In this document: piece after piece, positions 43,533-55,627 of the stretch
How positions within the stretch are numbered: position 1 is the first letter of the stretch
Layout of the letters: each line of letters opens with the position of its first letter
DNA from: Cordilura impudica
Taxonomy: Eukaryota > Arthropoda > Insecta > Diptera > Scathophagidae
Direction: 5' to 3'
DNA length: 64,000 nt
Assembly: GCA_963682025.1 (NCBI GenBank)
Contig: OY821521.1
Location: 101,423,354 to 101,487,353, forward strand
The notes under the pieces: generated by a model
What the model saw: the letters and a program-made list of their open reading frames with translations, nothing else
The model's database searches: none
Told to the model about the DNA's origin: nothing
Translations under genes and position numbers: made by a program

Positions 43533-45040
43533 ATCCAAGATTCGTCACAGCCCAATGTAACACTCTTACTTATTTCATTTAGAATAATAGTTATAGGCAA
43601 ATAAAAACAGTTATTAGCGGTATACGAAATGGAGTGGAAACGAGACATTGTTGCAAAACCACTTGTGGATAATCTATGTTCAGTATTAATTAACATTTAA
43701 AAAACGAACAACTTGTTAAACGAATCAATCTACAGTTGCTTCATTATCATATTCATAAAATCATCTAAAACGCAATTGAAAATACGCAAATTAACTTCTC
43801 TTCAATATTGAATGAGGTTGTGCTTGTGACGACACATACATATGTGTAAGAGTTTTTAAATGTGTTCGCACATACGAATATTTTGTTGTATTATTTTTTC
43901 GATTGTTTTCTACAAATTCTTAACCCACATGTTTTTATTTGTTTCTAAAAATCTGTTGCTATCTTTGACGTAACAATTATAACCAAAACAAAAAAAAACA
44001 TATAGAAATAATGTAGGTTTTTGTTAAAAAATTTGTTGTTGTTTATAATTATTTAAGACCTACCTCACTACAATAAAAAAAATAAACAAAAAAAAAAAAA
44101 AAAATTAAATAAAAAATCAACAAAAAGAAAGCTATTTTTTTATGACTCGATAAGATTATTTCTAAACTGTGTTGCGTTTTTTTTGGATAGTGAAAATAAA
44201 TTATATTATTAGTTTACTAGAGCTATCAGTTTAGTCTGCTCATGCAACCAAATATTTTTTAACATCTAGATCTAAAATGTTGGAAACAAGAAAGATACAC
44301 TGTTTATCATTTACATAACGTGTGTTACGTACGCATTCTACACTCAACTCAAGTCATTTGGAATAACATTACACAAATAAAAAAAAACAACTCTTTTTCA
44401 GCTTTCTTCTTTACCGTCATCACCGTGTCACTTGTTATCTTGTGCCGTCGAATGTGACAAAATGTGCAAATGAACAAATATTAAAATATACAAAAATGCA
44501 AATGTTGATGACAAAGTACAATGTTTTAAAAAATCTTTGTTGCGAATCCTGAGAAGACGGCAAAATAAATTTCAGTTTACCTTCTATGTGAATATATTTA
44601 TTGAAGTCAATACTGTTATTACGCTGTTATTTATGCTAATGCTGGTAAAGAGGATGACTTTAATTTATTTATGGTTTTCACCTCAAAAAATATTTTCCTT
44701 TCGAAAGCGAAAATTCTTGCTGGAACCTAATAGAGAAGAGCTTAACTATTACTCACAAATACAAATTACTCGCATTTAAACTCAAAATTTTTCCATCACA
44801 TCACTTTATTAACTAATGCAATATTCCACTACAATCGTTGGAATTCGGTTGAATCTACATAGAAAAATTTTATAAAGAAATAAGAACTGTATTTCATTGT
44901 ATTTCTTTGATATGTAAAAATAAAATGGAGATTCTTTTATGAAAATTTTATACTGCTACAATCAATATGCAATCAGAAATTAATGGATCTTAATTTTAAA
45001 AAATGTAAATGCATGCGCTTTTTCAGAAACAACTTCATCA
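43533..45040. other. Intergenic DNA; one small membrane-type frame
   Basis: Mostly AT-rich with A/T runs. A frame at 44537-44779 (no ATG at its start) encodes about 80 residues. It has a hydrophobic stretch (F-Y-V-N-I-F-I-E-V to L-L-F-M-L-M-L-V) and a basic tail ending Y-S-Q-I-Q-I-T-R-I. It could be an exon of an unknown gene, but there is no splice or homology support. Confidence 0.35.
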
Positions 45041-45049
45041 CTGTTACTT

Positions 45050-45480
45050 ATTAATTGGGTGGATACCAACTAGAATTAGTCGATACATTTCTTGATCTTG
45101 GTATACTACTTGATCTAAAACGTAGTTTTCTACCACACGTAACCTTGACAAGGCCAGAGGAGTTCTCGCCTTCATCAAACGTTGGGCTAAGGAATTTGTC
45201 AATCCCTATACTACGAAACAGCAATTTACGACTCTGGGAAGACCGATTCTGGAATATGGCTACATAATTTGGAATCCCTATTATAAAATTCATCAACAAC
45301 ATGTTGAAACAATTTTTACTTTTTTACTTTGGCATCGTACACGGATAAGCTTGCGTTAATTAAATTGCCGAAATTAAAAAATCGTAGAATTATGCTGGAA
45401 AGTGAAGTCAGCTCTGAATTTGATAACTGATTTATTTGGGATATTTCTATTGTTATGGGATTTGATTCCAAAGGCTTTGC
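45050..45480 (+). pseudogene. LINE 3' coding remnant (post-RT region)
   Basis: The plus strand reads E-L-V-D-T-F-L-D-L-G-I-L-L-D then S-F-L-P-H-V. After a frame change come F-I-K-R-W-A-K-E-F, then R-P-I-L-E-Y-G-Y-I-I-W-N-P-Y-Y and H-R-T-R-I-S-L-R. These are the usual blocks after the catalytic RT core of Jockey/I-type LINEs. The catalytic part is absent. Confidence 0.8.
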
Positions 45481-45853
45481 AATTCTTTTTAATGTTGCTG
45501 TTACATTCTTGTACTAGTATTACCTAAAATTTATGGGATTGATACACATAAATGATAGGTAATACTTATCATCAATATCCATCAATGTAGCAGTACTTCA
45601 TTGAGATTCTTTACTGAATCATCTGTAATTATCGGGAACGAAGGAATGGTTTAAACAAATTTCCAATGTCCGCTGAATATGTGATAAGTGATTGCAAAAT
45701 TTTTTAAAACTGTTTTATCTTAAACCTATTTCTTCCGATTCTAACCTTACTATTTTGTGCAACCCTGCTATGGTAGCAGTTGTTTACATTGATTGAAGCA
45801 AAATTAAAAATTTGGGTATTCCCCGAAAAATATGGAAAACCTCAAAAAGGTCA
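45481..45853. other. Spacer
   Basis: AT-rich; nothing recognised. Confidence 0.4.
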
Positions 45854-45855
45854 TA

Positions 45856-47100
45856 TGCGCTGTGCTCACATATTTAAGTCACCATGCGTATCGTGAGCAA
45901 ATTAGTGTTTTGAAGATTTTTTTTGCAGTTTAAATAATAAATAAATTAAAAACAACTAAATTACTAAAAACTAAAAATTTAAATGATGACAGACGCATTG
46001 CAAACCTGAGTAAAACTGATAATTTTTTAACTTCGTCGCAAATCAGAGCTCAAATGGAAACGGATTATGGCGTAAATGTTTCGTTGCAGAACATAAGACG
46101 ACGTTTGCAAGAAAACAATTTGCATGGACGAATGGCCAGGAAGAAACCGTTGGTTTCCTTGAAGAACACTAAGAAGCGGATCCGATTTGCGACTGACCAT
46201 CTTGCTAAAGGCCTAAATTTTTGGAATTTAATTGTTTGGAGCGACGAATCCAAGTTTAATGTTTTTGAAAGTGATGGTAGACCATATGTGCGATGTCCTC
46301 CACTTAAGGAATTGGATCTAAAATACACAAAAAAAAACTGTGAAACACGGTGGCTCACCAGTCATGGTGTGGGGTTGCTTTACCGCATTCGGTGTGGGTC
46401 CTATAGTCAAGATTGAGGTATAATGAATGGGGAAATGTATAAGAATATACTAAAGGAAAATTTGGCCACCGAATATGCTGACAATTCGTCGCTTGCGTGT
46501 ATTTTCCAACACGACAATGACCTGAAGCATTGTTCGAAGGTGATTAAGTCGTGGTTGGCAACACAGTCCATCAAACTTCTGGAATGGCCGCCGCAGAGTC
46601 CCGACTAAAACCCTATCGAGAACTTGTGGGTCTTAATAAAATAAGTCATTGCAGCACGAAAATCGCCAAATAAGGACATGTTATGTAAAGTTATCCAAGA
46701 GGAGTGGCACAAAATCACTCCAGGCCAGTGCGATTCTCTTGTAGCTAGCATGCCAAAGCGATGCTGCACAGTATTGAAGGAAAAAGATTATCCTACTCAA
46801 TATTGAGGTAAGCTAATGAAAAAATGGGACTCTCGGCAAAATTTATTACTTATTTCTACAATTTCAACCATTTTTTTCAGATGACTTAATTATGTGAGCA
46901 GCTCTTTTTGGCTAATTTCCAAGTTGTTTTAATTTTTTTGGAATGAACCAAAATTTTGTAATTTTTAATTTCACTGTAAATTGATTGCCAACATATAAGA
47001 ATAATAAAAAAAATTGTATTCGAATTAAAAAAAGGGTTCACGTATTTTTGACAATAATGCCGAGTAGCATACTAGTGACTTAATTATGTGAGCACAAGTG
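45856..47100 (+). mobile_element. Tc1-like transposon, complete ends (1,245 bp)
   Basis: Inverted ends GTGCTCACATA(A/T)TTAAGTCAC lie just inside both borders and TA duplications flank them (45854-45855 and 47101-47102). An extra copy of the end motif (TTAATTATGTGAGCAGC) lies inside at about 46888. The length is normal for Tc1. The transposase at 46020-46805 is broken. Confidence 0.85.
46020..46805 (+). pseudogene. Tc1-like transposase
   Basis: Part one (46054-46330) has N-L-H-G-R-M-A-R-K-K-P and the catalytic W-S-D-E-S-K-F (about 46237-46257). A frameshift near 46335 leads to H-G-G-S-P-V-M-V-W-G-C-F, then F-Q-H-D-N-D-L-K-H (second Asp), then E-W-P-P-Q-S-P-D (46582-46605). A TAA follows, then N-P-I-E-N-L-W, the position of the third acidic residue. 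The end is near 46805. All three acidic positions are visible, but a frameshift and two stops disable it. It lacks most of the first HTH. Confidence 0.85.
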
Positions 47101-47102
47101 TA

Positions 47103-47565
47103 CATTAAAAAATTTGTAATTGTTAGATGTATTGATAATTACCGATAACAAATAAGCAATTTAAATTTAATTAAAATTTCTTTCATAAATTCTATTATAT
47201 TTAATATAAAAAAAAACTCATTATTATTTAATGAAACGTCAACAGTGTATACCAATAATAAAAATTTCTTAAAAACTTTTCTTTTACCTGCTCGTTTTCT
47301 TCCTCATCTTTGCTTTTTATATGTTTGAGAAGAATTAATTTTATTAGTAACATTTAATCAAATTTTATAATTATAAAACATGCATTTTTAATCTTTAGTC
47401 CATATATAATCTTATATATTAAAAGAATTTATGAATAAACTTTGCATTCAAGATTTTTTTCAATATTTTTCTTCTCTCAAACCTCTATAACTGGAGTTCT
47501 AATTAACGTAGGCTGTTAACATAGGTCCAAGAACACTCAGTGGATCAAGCTCCTTCTTTTGAGCT
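47103..47565. other. AT-rich spacer
   Basis: Nothing recognised. Confidence 0.4.
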
Positions 47566-47569
47566 ATTA

Positions 47570-47815
47570 ACTGCTTGAATTCGTTGGGTTCGAGGAAAGT
47601 TATGCGTGGAGAATTAACTTTACTTTTACTGTACGTTAACTTATCTTGGCATATTTTGGCATTACTGTACGTTAACTTCTCTTTGCAAATTCGTTGGGTT
47701 TGAGGAAAGTTATGCGTGGACAATCAACTTTACTTTTACTGTACGTTAACTTCTCTTCGCATATTTTGGCATTACTGTACGTTAACTTCTCTTGGCAAAT
47801 TTTGGTATTATATTA
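47570..47815 (-). repeat. About 114-bp tandem repeat with sub-repeats
   Basis: ATTCGTTGGGTT(C/T)GAGGAAAGTTATGCG occurs at 47579 and 47693. Inside each, ACTGTACGTTAACTT(A/C)TCTT recurs about every 45 bp (four copies). A minus-strand frame (47723-47499) reads through it as L-T-Y-S-x-A-K-I-C repeats. Whether that frame is coding is unknown. Confidence 0.7.
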
Positions 47816-48340
47816 TAAAAAATAATATAATATAATATAATGGGGTCCTCTAGTATGTTTTAAAGAAGTTATAGTATTGTAGGACATTCTATTCCTTATA
47901 TTGTTTTAAAAAAGTCATTATTCATTCAGTATATCTACTACGAAACTTGATAATATAAATAAAGGGAATTCATTGACTGAGTTTAAGGAGTTATATATTT
48001 CAATCTGAAATAAATCAGTAATGTCTCTCACAAGTCTGCAATGCGTACATTGTACATAGAACAGACAATCAATAGTATCACTTACTAGTCAAACTGTTCT
48101 ATGTAAAATGTAATATAATGCAACATTTGTTTGGTCAATAAGTAATACAATCCTTCATAATATCGAATAAAACAATAGTATGTGTAAGCTAAGTAATATA
48201 TGTATGTTAAATAAGCTAAACCAAATTTAGTATAAAAAGGGTTCAAACCCAAAAATACAAACAGATTTTAATTTAGATAACTCAATCGACAACAATTTTC
48301 TTTTAATTAAAATTTATATTTGCCCTTACTCTGCAAGAAC
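47816..48340. other. Spacer with (TAATA)n
   Basis: A TATAATATAATATAATG run lies at 47810-47840. A TATAAAAAGGGTTC at 48230-48245 with GACAACAATTTTCTTTT 50 bp on could be a promoter or LTR piece; this is unproven. Confidence 0.35.
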
Positions 48341-48769
48341 GGCAAATATAATAGAACAACCAGTGGCAAACTCTGCCGGTTGAAAAACCGTATAAGGGAC
48401 CACAAATGACTACATGGCGATCCTGCCAGTTTATATATCACTTACCACTGAAATAAAATTTATAACATCTTCAAAGTGTTTTGAAAAAGGTCGTCACCAC
48501 AGTAAATCTTGTTTTAAAATTAGATGACAATTTAACTCTTAGCCTGTAATTAAGGGTCTTTTTGAACGCCATTTACTTTTTGTTCGATAGACTGTATGTC
48601 ACATGATCAAACAACCAATCATATTCGGAAGTACTAAGAAATCCAAATGAAAGTAATGATAAAAATAAAATATGGATAGAATGGAAGCTATGTTAGCAAA
48701 TCTGTTAAATATGATATGGTAAATACATATAGGAATTGGAATTCCAACGGACAAGATAAATTGATATAT

Positions 48770-49320
48770 AACGATATATTTTTAATATCCGAGACACATT
48801 TCACAAAAAAGACATATTTTGCAAAGATTACAATTTGATATCATTTAACCATCTAGATAGAAAAGCCCATTGTGGTTCTGCAATTTTCGAAACGTCTTTT
48901 GTTAAATTCGTTGTACTAGATAATTTCAGAAAATCTTATCTTATCGGCTGGCATTCAAATTAAAGCTGGTAATAACGATATTTTAATTTATGCTATATAC
49001 TGTCCAACACATACACTATGCCAAGATTATGATAACTTTTTAAAAAAAACTTAGATTTTCAAATTCTTTGTTGGTGACTTCAAAGCTAAGCACCAATGGT
49101 GGTGTTCAAAAGGCAGAGAACATTACTAAAGATTAGTTAATAATATTTGCCAAGTCCTGTCTACAGGGAAACTAACATATTGGCCAAGCGATCACCGAAA
49201 AATACCACACTAAATCTAAAACTGCTTTTAGATATCTTGGGTTCTGATGAACTGAGTTCTGGTCATTCATTTATTTTCGTTTATTTTAACACATGTTGTT
49301 CAACAATAGAAAAACGTATA
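48770..49320 (+). pseudogene. Jockey-like endonuclease domain
   Basis: L-I-S-E-T-H-F-T (catalytic Glu) near 48785, D-I-L-I-Y-A-I-Y near 48978, F-V-G-D-F-K-A-K-H-Q-W-W (catalytic Asp-Asn region, Asn changed to Lys) near 49065-49100, and L-T-Y-W-P-S-D-H-R-K near 49170-49200. Stops occur between the blocks. Confidence 0.78.
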
Positions 49321-49329
49321 AAAAAACGT

Positions 49330-50465
49330 ATAAAATAATTTCACCCAAAACTGATTTGCATTCGCCTAAATACTGGCTGGAACCCAATATCAATCTTAAC
49401 ACACGTATAAAAGATAGTTATGAACTGAATGATGTTGTTCAAGGTTTTACATTTTTGATTCGTGAAGCTGCTTTTTCGTCGTCGCCTCTACTCTAATACA
49501 ATCAAGCAATAAGATTAAAGGCTTGTATCTGCGGAAGTCAGAAACCTCATAAGAAGTAAAAGACAATTGCGCATAATATGGAGTCAAACTAGAAACCAGT
49601 CAATAAAACAAATTTAAATAGTGCAACGTATGAGTTAAAAAACGTTTATCAGAAATAAAAAAAATAACAATTCAGCTATTACATAAAAGGTCTAAATATT
49701 GCAAATAATGAATTAGAGGAAAAAAACTTGTACTTGGTGAAAATCGGACTGCAGCAAAGCTATTTCGTTTTCTAAATACATGGAAACCACTTTCAAACCA
49801 GTTTCTTTTAATGATGCTGAGGAGGTTAATACTATTGCCACTTTTCTAAACAGCCCATTCCAAATGGATTTACCTGTTAAGCAAATATCTCCTGGTTGTG
49901 TTTTTAACATTAATCTTCAACTCGAATTTAAGACTTAATCACTTTTCAGGACAATGGAAATGTGCTGAAATGACAATGGTGCCAAAATCTAACAAGCCTG
50001 AAAATGACCTTAACTTATATAGGCCATATCAACATTCGTAAAATTTTTGATAAAATATTTTTAAGAAGATTGCAGCAAGCAAAATATTATACCTGAACAT
50101 CAATTTAATTATTAGGCCGAAGATCGGAGTTAAGCGAAAATAAAGTTCTACTATATAATGCTATTCTAAAATCCGTGTGGACATATTGAATACAACTCTA
50201 GGGTACTGCAAGTAACTCCAATATTTCAATTCTCCAACGTTATCAATCTACAAGTTTTAGAATGATTGCTGATGGCCCATCGTTTTTGACTAATGACAAT
50301 ATACACACACAGAGTTAAAGAAGATATCAGGAGATTTAGTTTTAAATAAACTGAAGGACTTAATAATCACTCTAACTTATCATCAATTAGGTTATTAGAT
50401 GGTAGTGAAGAAGTACAAAGACTAAAAAGAAATCATGTTCTAGATCTACATTTTAGGAAATAATG
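49330..50465 (+). pseudogene. Jockey-like RT remnants
   Basis: W-K-C-A-E-M-T-M-V-P-K-S-N-K-P then N-L-Y-R-P near 49955-50025 is the start of the RT fingers. G-T-A-S-N-S-N-I-S-I-L-Q-R-Y-Q-S near 50195-50255 is the conserved block after the RT. The palm with the Y-x-D-D box is deleted between about 50060 and 50130. Confidence 0.78.
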
Positions 50466-50525
50466 TTGTAAATATGTATATAAATTATGTATGTATATGA
50501 AATATCTATATATACATCAAATAAA

Positions 50526-51270
50526 TTTATATAAACTAGCAGATTCCAGCGCTCGAAATTCGAGTGCAAATTCTAGGCAAATTTATTTTTCAACTTAACG
50601 AATTCACAAACCAACACTTTTTGGGTTTATTATTATTGTGAATGAAGATAACAAACTCATTAACAAACACATTAACAAATTGAATAAATACGCACATACC
50701 ATATGTATAATTTTATATATGTATTTGGTCAAAATCGGGATAAAACGGTAGAACAAAACATCGGTCACAACATCGCCTAGTTTATTAATATTATAGACAC
50801 ATACGCTACAAATGTATGTAAATGTTTACTTATGAATGTATACATACTTGAACCTTAATATAGGTATAAACTTATGTCAATTTATTATTGTAAATTGTCT
50901 TATTATTATGAAATAGATTGCAAATAAATGTATGTATTGTTTGTCCGATTCTTCTATATTATTGTAAAAATATTGCATCAAGTATGGGATCGATCTTACC
51001 CTTTTTGCTGAGCTCTTTATTAATCGATGTAACTATATTATCAAACAGTTTTGTGTAATCCACATTTTAGGATTCCAATGGATTCAAATTATAGAAAATT
51101 ATTTACTACTCATCTATCTTGCCATCGGTTGTAAAGAAAATTAATTTAAAATGAGTTTACCCAGTAGTCGGCACAGTATATATTGATAATTTTAAGACCT
51201 GCCGAGTACAGGACAAAAAGTGTTGTGAAGTCGGCAGCAGCTTTGATTCCTACTTTTATTTAATGGGAAA
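50526..51270. other. Intergenic DNA
   Basis: No recognised gene. Short dispersed repeats with ATATATGTATTTGG and ACATACATACTTG are of simple composition. Confidence 0.45.
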
Positions 51271-51274
51271 TCCC

Positions 51275-51750
51275 AAAATAGAATAACATTTTGAGATTCA
51301 GTAGAGATAATTCTTCGTGGCATTTTAGACATTTCGAAAATTCCAAATATGGCCACCAAAGAGAAAAGACTCATTCTCCAATATTTGGAAGAATCCTTAA
51401 AAAGTGATATAAATGAAATAAGAGAAAGGACGATATCTGTATTAGGTGCCAGTAAAAAATAAGATGTTCCGCGTTCCACCATATAAGACCAAATGTATGG
51501 CTGTATTCATGAATGTCCTAGGAGAAAGGGCCGTAGACCCAATATTTTTGGGGTGCCAAAGAAAAACGTTTAGTGAAATGGTGCCAAGAGCTCGCAAAAT
51601 ATGGATTTCCTTTGAAAACTGATACCTTACTGAACTCATTTAAAAAAGTTATCATTAGCAACCAGCGAACCACAACATTTTTAAATGGTATACCTGTAAG
51701 AAGTGGTATTTAGGCTTTTTGAATCAGCAGAGGAATTTAAAAATGTGTAA
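51275..51750 (+). pseudogene. pogo/Tigger-like transposase N-terminal remnant
   Basis: The plus strand shows E-K-R-L-I-L-Q-Y-L-E-E-S (first HTH) and V-P-R-S-T-I-x-D-Q-M near 51467-51500. R-K-G-R-R-P-N-I-F then leads, in another frame, into K-W-C-Q-E-L-A-K-Y-G-F-P-L-K-T-D (CENP-B-type second HTH) near 51575-51625 and on to I-P-V-R-S-G-I. The DDE domain is absent. Nonsense and frameshift mutations are present. Confidence 0.7.
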
Positions 51751-52540
51751 CTAACAATAATACTTTACACAGGCACACCCCTATTACCGATGCACTCTTA
51801 AATCAATTGGTAGGAACGATTTTATCGGGAATATTTATAGTCTGTATGGAGTGACTTTAATTTCTTGTTGTTGCTTTCTTGTTATTTTGTATTAAATGTA
51901 GCATTAAATTAACATATTACTAGCTACGATTAGTTCATATAAATATAAATATTTTAAAATTTGATTATTTTTAATATTAATATTTGTACATTTGTAGCCA
52001 AAAATCATTTGATTTTTTTTTAATTATCATATGTTTTCTAACGTCTCATAACATTCTTATATGGATCAAACTTTGGGTATTACAACGCCGACTGCGTTAC
52101 ATAATAGCGGTTTTCAGTCTTGGTGTTATATTTACAACCCTGCTATAACTATTTACTACGATTTTATACTACAAAGCGTGAACGATTTTATATTGTATAT
52201 ATTGTGTATATTGTACATTAATGAATCAGCTGAGTTTTGTTTTGTTTTTCATCAATTTGAAAACTTAAAATATCAAAAAGAATTAGAAGATAAGAAAAAT
52301 GCTCAAAAATTACGGAAAAGATTAAGAGTCAGAATTGTATTCAGCACATGCAGAATATGAATTAAAAGTGCGAGCTACTTACAGTTTAATGCTTAATTAA
52401 TTTATTTTATATGTAAAACAAAAAAATTAAAAAACAAGCAATTCATAAGAAAATAAAAAAGGTAACACAAACAAAATTATTTTATTATTTTAAGTAAAAA
52501 AAAGAAAAAAATTTAAAATTAACTATTTTGAATTTTTTTT
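51751..52540. other. Intergenic DNA
   Basis: No recognised gene; a plus-strand 99-codon frame at 52061-52360 has no known motif. Confidence 0.45.
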
Positions 52541-55036
52541 ACTCTCTATTGTGGGAGCCATTTTTTTAATTTCTTTGTGTCCTTATAAGATAAACCAGAA
52601 GTTGTTATTAAACAATATCAGTCTAATTCATAAAACAGTATTCATAAACACAAAATAGCTTATCAAACCCACCCTACTTTAAATATTTCATGAAATGTGT
52701 TGCAAGTCCCTTTTCACACGTACCGGAAGTGAAGTTTTGGCCGACTACCTCATCGACGACAGGGGGGGTACGACCAATCACTAACGGCAAAGGGCCGAAC
52801 AATAACATTTATAAAATACAAAACAAAAAAAAAAATACATTAACCATGAACTTACATTTATACCTAACAAAAAAACTAACCATCAAAAAAACTTTCACTA
52901 CCAACCGTACGGGCAAACCTGACCCGGATAATAAATAGCACACAGATTTTAAATAAAGGACAAAAGATCTCCCCGTAGCTGCCCGCCCTACCTGGTAAGC
53001 GCTACATAAAATTCAGACGATTTCCCCACATACAAAAACTGGTCACCTTACAGATACTTACGTTAACACACCGTTATGAAAATTTAGGCGGATGTTCAGC
53101 CAAATAAAAAAATTTTAATTATATAATATACAATTAACATTTAATATAAACAATTATTGTTACAAATAAACTGTTTTTATATCCTATGCTAATCAAAAAA
53201 AAATATTTATATAATGTAAAAAAAATTATTACCTTAAATGCTACCCGAATATGTATGTATATGAACATTAACAGATCATTTGAATAAATTTAACAATGTT
53301 TTTTTTTTTTTAATTACTAATTAGTCTTATTGCCTTATGAAATTTCAACTTCTATATATATATGTATCCTTATTAATTTCTTTTTTTTTTTACTTTCTTT
53401 TATAGGGTTCAAATCTTTTCCTATTTTTTTTTCTCTGAATTTCAGAATCTTAACGGAAATCCACACTAACTTATTCCTAAAGGAGCTCCCTGAGCATAGT
53501 TCTATCGGTTAATACACCTATCTACTCTTTTACACACCGACCCGACAAAGATGTGCACCCTATGCGTATGTAATTTATTTTATTCTTTCCTTTCTTTATA
53601 TATATATATATATCAGTTTTTCTTTTTTCTTTTTTTAGAATGTAACTCTTTCAAGGCGCTGGATTTACAATTATACACATAAAAATTATATCACTAATAC
53701 TATAAAAAGAAATACTATAAAGCTAGCTTAATCTACCTAATTATGACAATATTTTAACATCCCTTAATATCTTCTGCATTAAATTTTAATACTACCTTTT
53801 TTTTTGAAAACACAGTTTTTCATACAAGCTATATTTACACAAACATTTTCATATTTAATTTCATTTTCAAGGTACGTATGAATGTATTAAACAACAAAAC
53901 AATAAACCAGTGAAAACACCTCTATCAACTTAACAGGATTTATTTTCTTCCTTGGCTTCAGTTCTAATATCGAAATCAATGACAAACTTTATATTTATAT
54001 TGAACACCTGTGTCACTTTGATTTGAAAGGCTCGTTTGTTCGCCCAAAAATAAAATTATATAGAATACTTATCATACCTGGCTACGCCATGGACCTTTTA
54101 ATTTTCAGATTTTTAGAGATGACGCAGGAATTATATCAGTTGACCGCTCACTTTTGCAGCTGCCGTCCTTTGCAATCATCAAACGAGGACGAAATCGCCT
54201 AGGTCCTTCTCAACTAACCTTCCAAAAGTTGTTAGCTATTCTCGTTCTCACCATCTGCTCCAAACGAAAATTTTTCCTACTAGTAGGAGTTGATGGTGTA
54301 GCCAGGCCTATATTTATATATTTATTATTTATAATTTCCTGCTATCACTTTCTTTCTCAAAAAAAAAAAATCTTTTAAACTTACTTTATAATTAATCTTA
54401 TAACATATAAATACGTTCAATCGCACACTTTCACTCCTTATTTTGTATGACCTTTTTGTTTCACATTCGACTTAATACTGTCCTTTCTTTCGCCACAAAA
54501 ATGTATTCAACTATTTCCACGTCATCTTTAAATCTATATACCTGGCAAAAGTCCCGCCAAAACTCCATCTTTTTCAATTCCATATTACATTACATAGTGC
54601 TATAACTCCGCCAAAAACCCCATCTTTTTCAATTCCATAACATTATCAAAGTTTGTTAAAAATTCTTCCTTTCCTATACTTTCCACATTTAAATATACTT
54701 ATCCGACCTTTCTTTGACCATTCCCCCACTTTATCTCCTCCAACCTACCAAATAACCGTCACAATCCATCCTTCACTCTACCAGGCGACCATACGATTTC
54801 ATAGGGTTATATTTTCCATTCACAAATTTTACTTTTCAAAAATCAATTTTCTTATTTAAATATTTGCGATTTTGAATGGAAAATCCAACGCTGCCTTTTT
54901 TTTATTTTTTTTTATTTTACAAATAATTTTGGAGTTGCCAATTCGATAGTAACTTTTTTTTACCACCAATCACTAGCGCTTTGACACATATAATAAACCT
55001 ACAAATAAAATCAACAGACGTAAACACATACAGATG

Positions 55037-55097
55037 GTAAGTAGATATCTGCTCTTTTTTTTTCTATATTACTTAATTAATAACTCTCTATTTTCAG
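55037..55097 (+). other. Predicted 61-nt intron
   Basis: Donor GTAAGT at 55037, T-rich tract, acceptor TTTTCAG ending 55097. The length is typical of fly short introns. The upstream exon ends in ATG. Confidence 0.45.
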
Positions 55098-55128
55098 ATT
55101 CTCAACCAAGGACTATTCCTGGAGTTGG

Positions 55129-55200
55129 GTAAGGACAATGTATCGTTCCACTTATTCTGTGTACTTACTAATATATTTATTCTTCATCATTTCTTTTCAG
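55129..55200 (+). other. Predicted 72-nt intron after a 31-nt microexon
   Basis: Donor GTAAGG at 55129, branch-like TTACTAAT at 55166-55173, acceptor TTTTCAG ending 55200. With the previous intron it defines a 31-nt exon (55098-55128). Joined, the exons give a 14-codon frame starting at the ATG 55034-55036 and ending at the TAA in ACCAATAAAG. Confidence 0.45.
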
Positions 55201-55254
55201 ATCACCAATAAAGTGAGTCTGGGGCGAACTGCGGTTTTGGGCTTTGCCGCGTAA

Positions 55255-55345
55255 TGTAGGTTCGCCCAATTAACAATAGTCGAACCCGGGACTCAGGTTG
55301 GAGTTGGTTACTCCACTGGCCGCAAGGCTCCGGCACGTAAAATTT
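55255..55345 (-). repeat. SINE-like tRNA-derived head
   Basis: The minus strand has an A-box-like TTGCGGCCAGTGG (near 55325) and, about 26 nt on, a clear B box in CCCGGGTTCGACT (near 55285). The spacing and GC-richness against AT-rich flanks suggest a tRNA-derived SINE head. It does not fold as a full tRNA. No poly(A) tail or target duplication was established. Confidence 0.4.
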
Positions 55346-55624
55346 TTTTCCGTCATTGACTTAGAAAAATATTGCGTGTCTACCCAAACTTTGATAAAAA
55401 AAGATTTGATTAAAAAAACATTAAAATTAGATGGATTTTTCATTTTCAACGTATGAAAATCAAAGAATGAAAATTTATGATGGTATACAGGTTCAACACC
55501 TATTTCTTTTAACTTAATTAACTTAACTTGAATTAACTTAAATTTTGTTATTAGAAAAATCGAAAATATCAGTTTCAACTTTAGTGTTTTGTAATCTTAC
55601 TTTTTTTATGTATATTAAAACCAC
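55346..55624. other. AT-rich spacer
   Basis: Nothing recognised. Confidence 0.4.
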
Positions 55625-55627
55625 TAA

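Larger units (their letters stand above)
48345..50525 (+). mobile_element. Jockey-like LINE, heavily decayed
   Basis: The order on the plus strand is: putative 5' leader with CAGTGGCAAACTCTGCC (48360), endonuclease (48770-49320), linker, start of RT (49930-50060), a large deletion of the RT core, and the 3' coding end (50180-50465). Frames are broken throughout. Confidence 0.75.
52545..55250 (+). other. Unclassified pyrimidine-rich stretch
   Basis: The plus strand is unusually rich in C and T runs compared with all neighbours. It includes a CCGCCAAAAACCCCATCTTTTTCAATTCCATA duplication (54555-54645). No conserved protein is visible. The skew, length and lack of coding suggest a long LTR or leader of a retrotransposon, or an untranslated transcribed region. 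I found no LTR pair or primer site. Confidence 0.4.

Noticed and set aside
52061..52360. 99-codon plus-strand frame as a gene
   Set aside because: No ATG-proximal promoter, splice or domain evidence and AT-driven composition; left as intergenic.
55255..55345. A functional tRNA gene on the minus strand
   Set aside because: Only the promoter-box-like motifs are visible; no acceptor stem or anticodon arm closes, so SINE-like is preferred.
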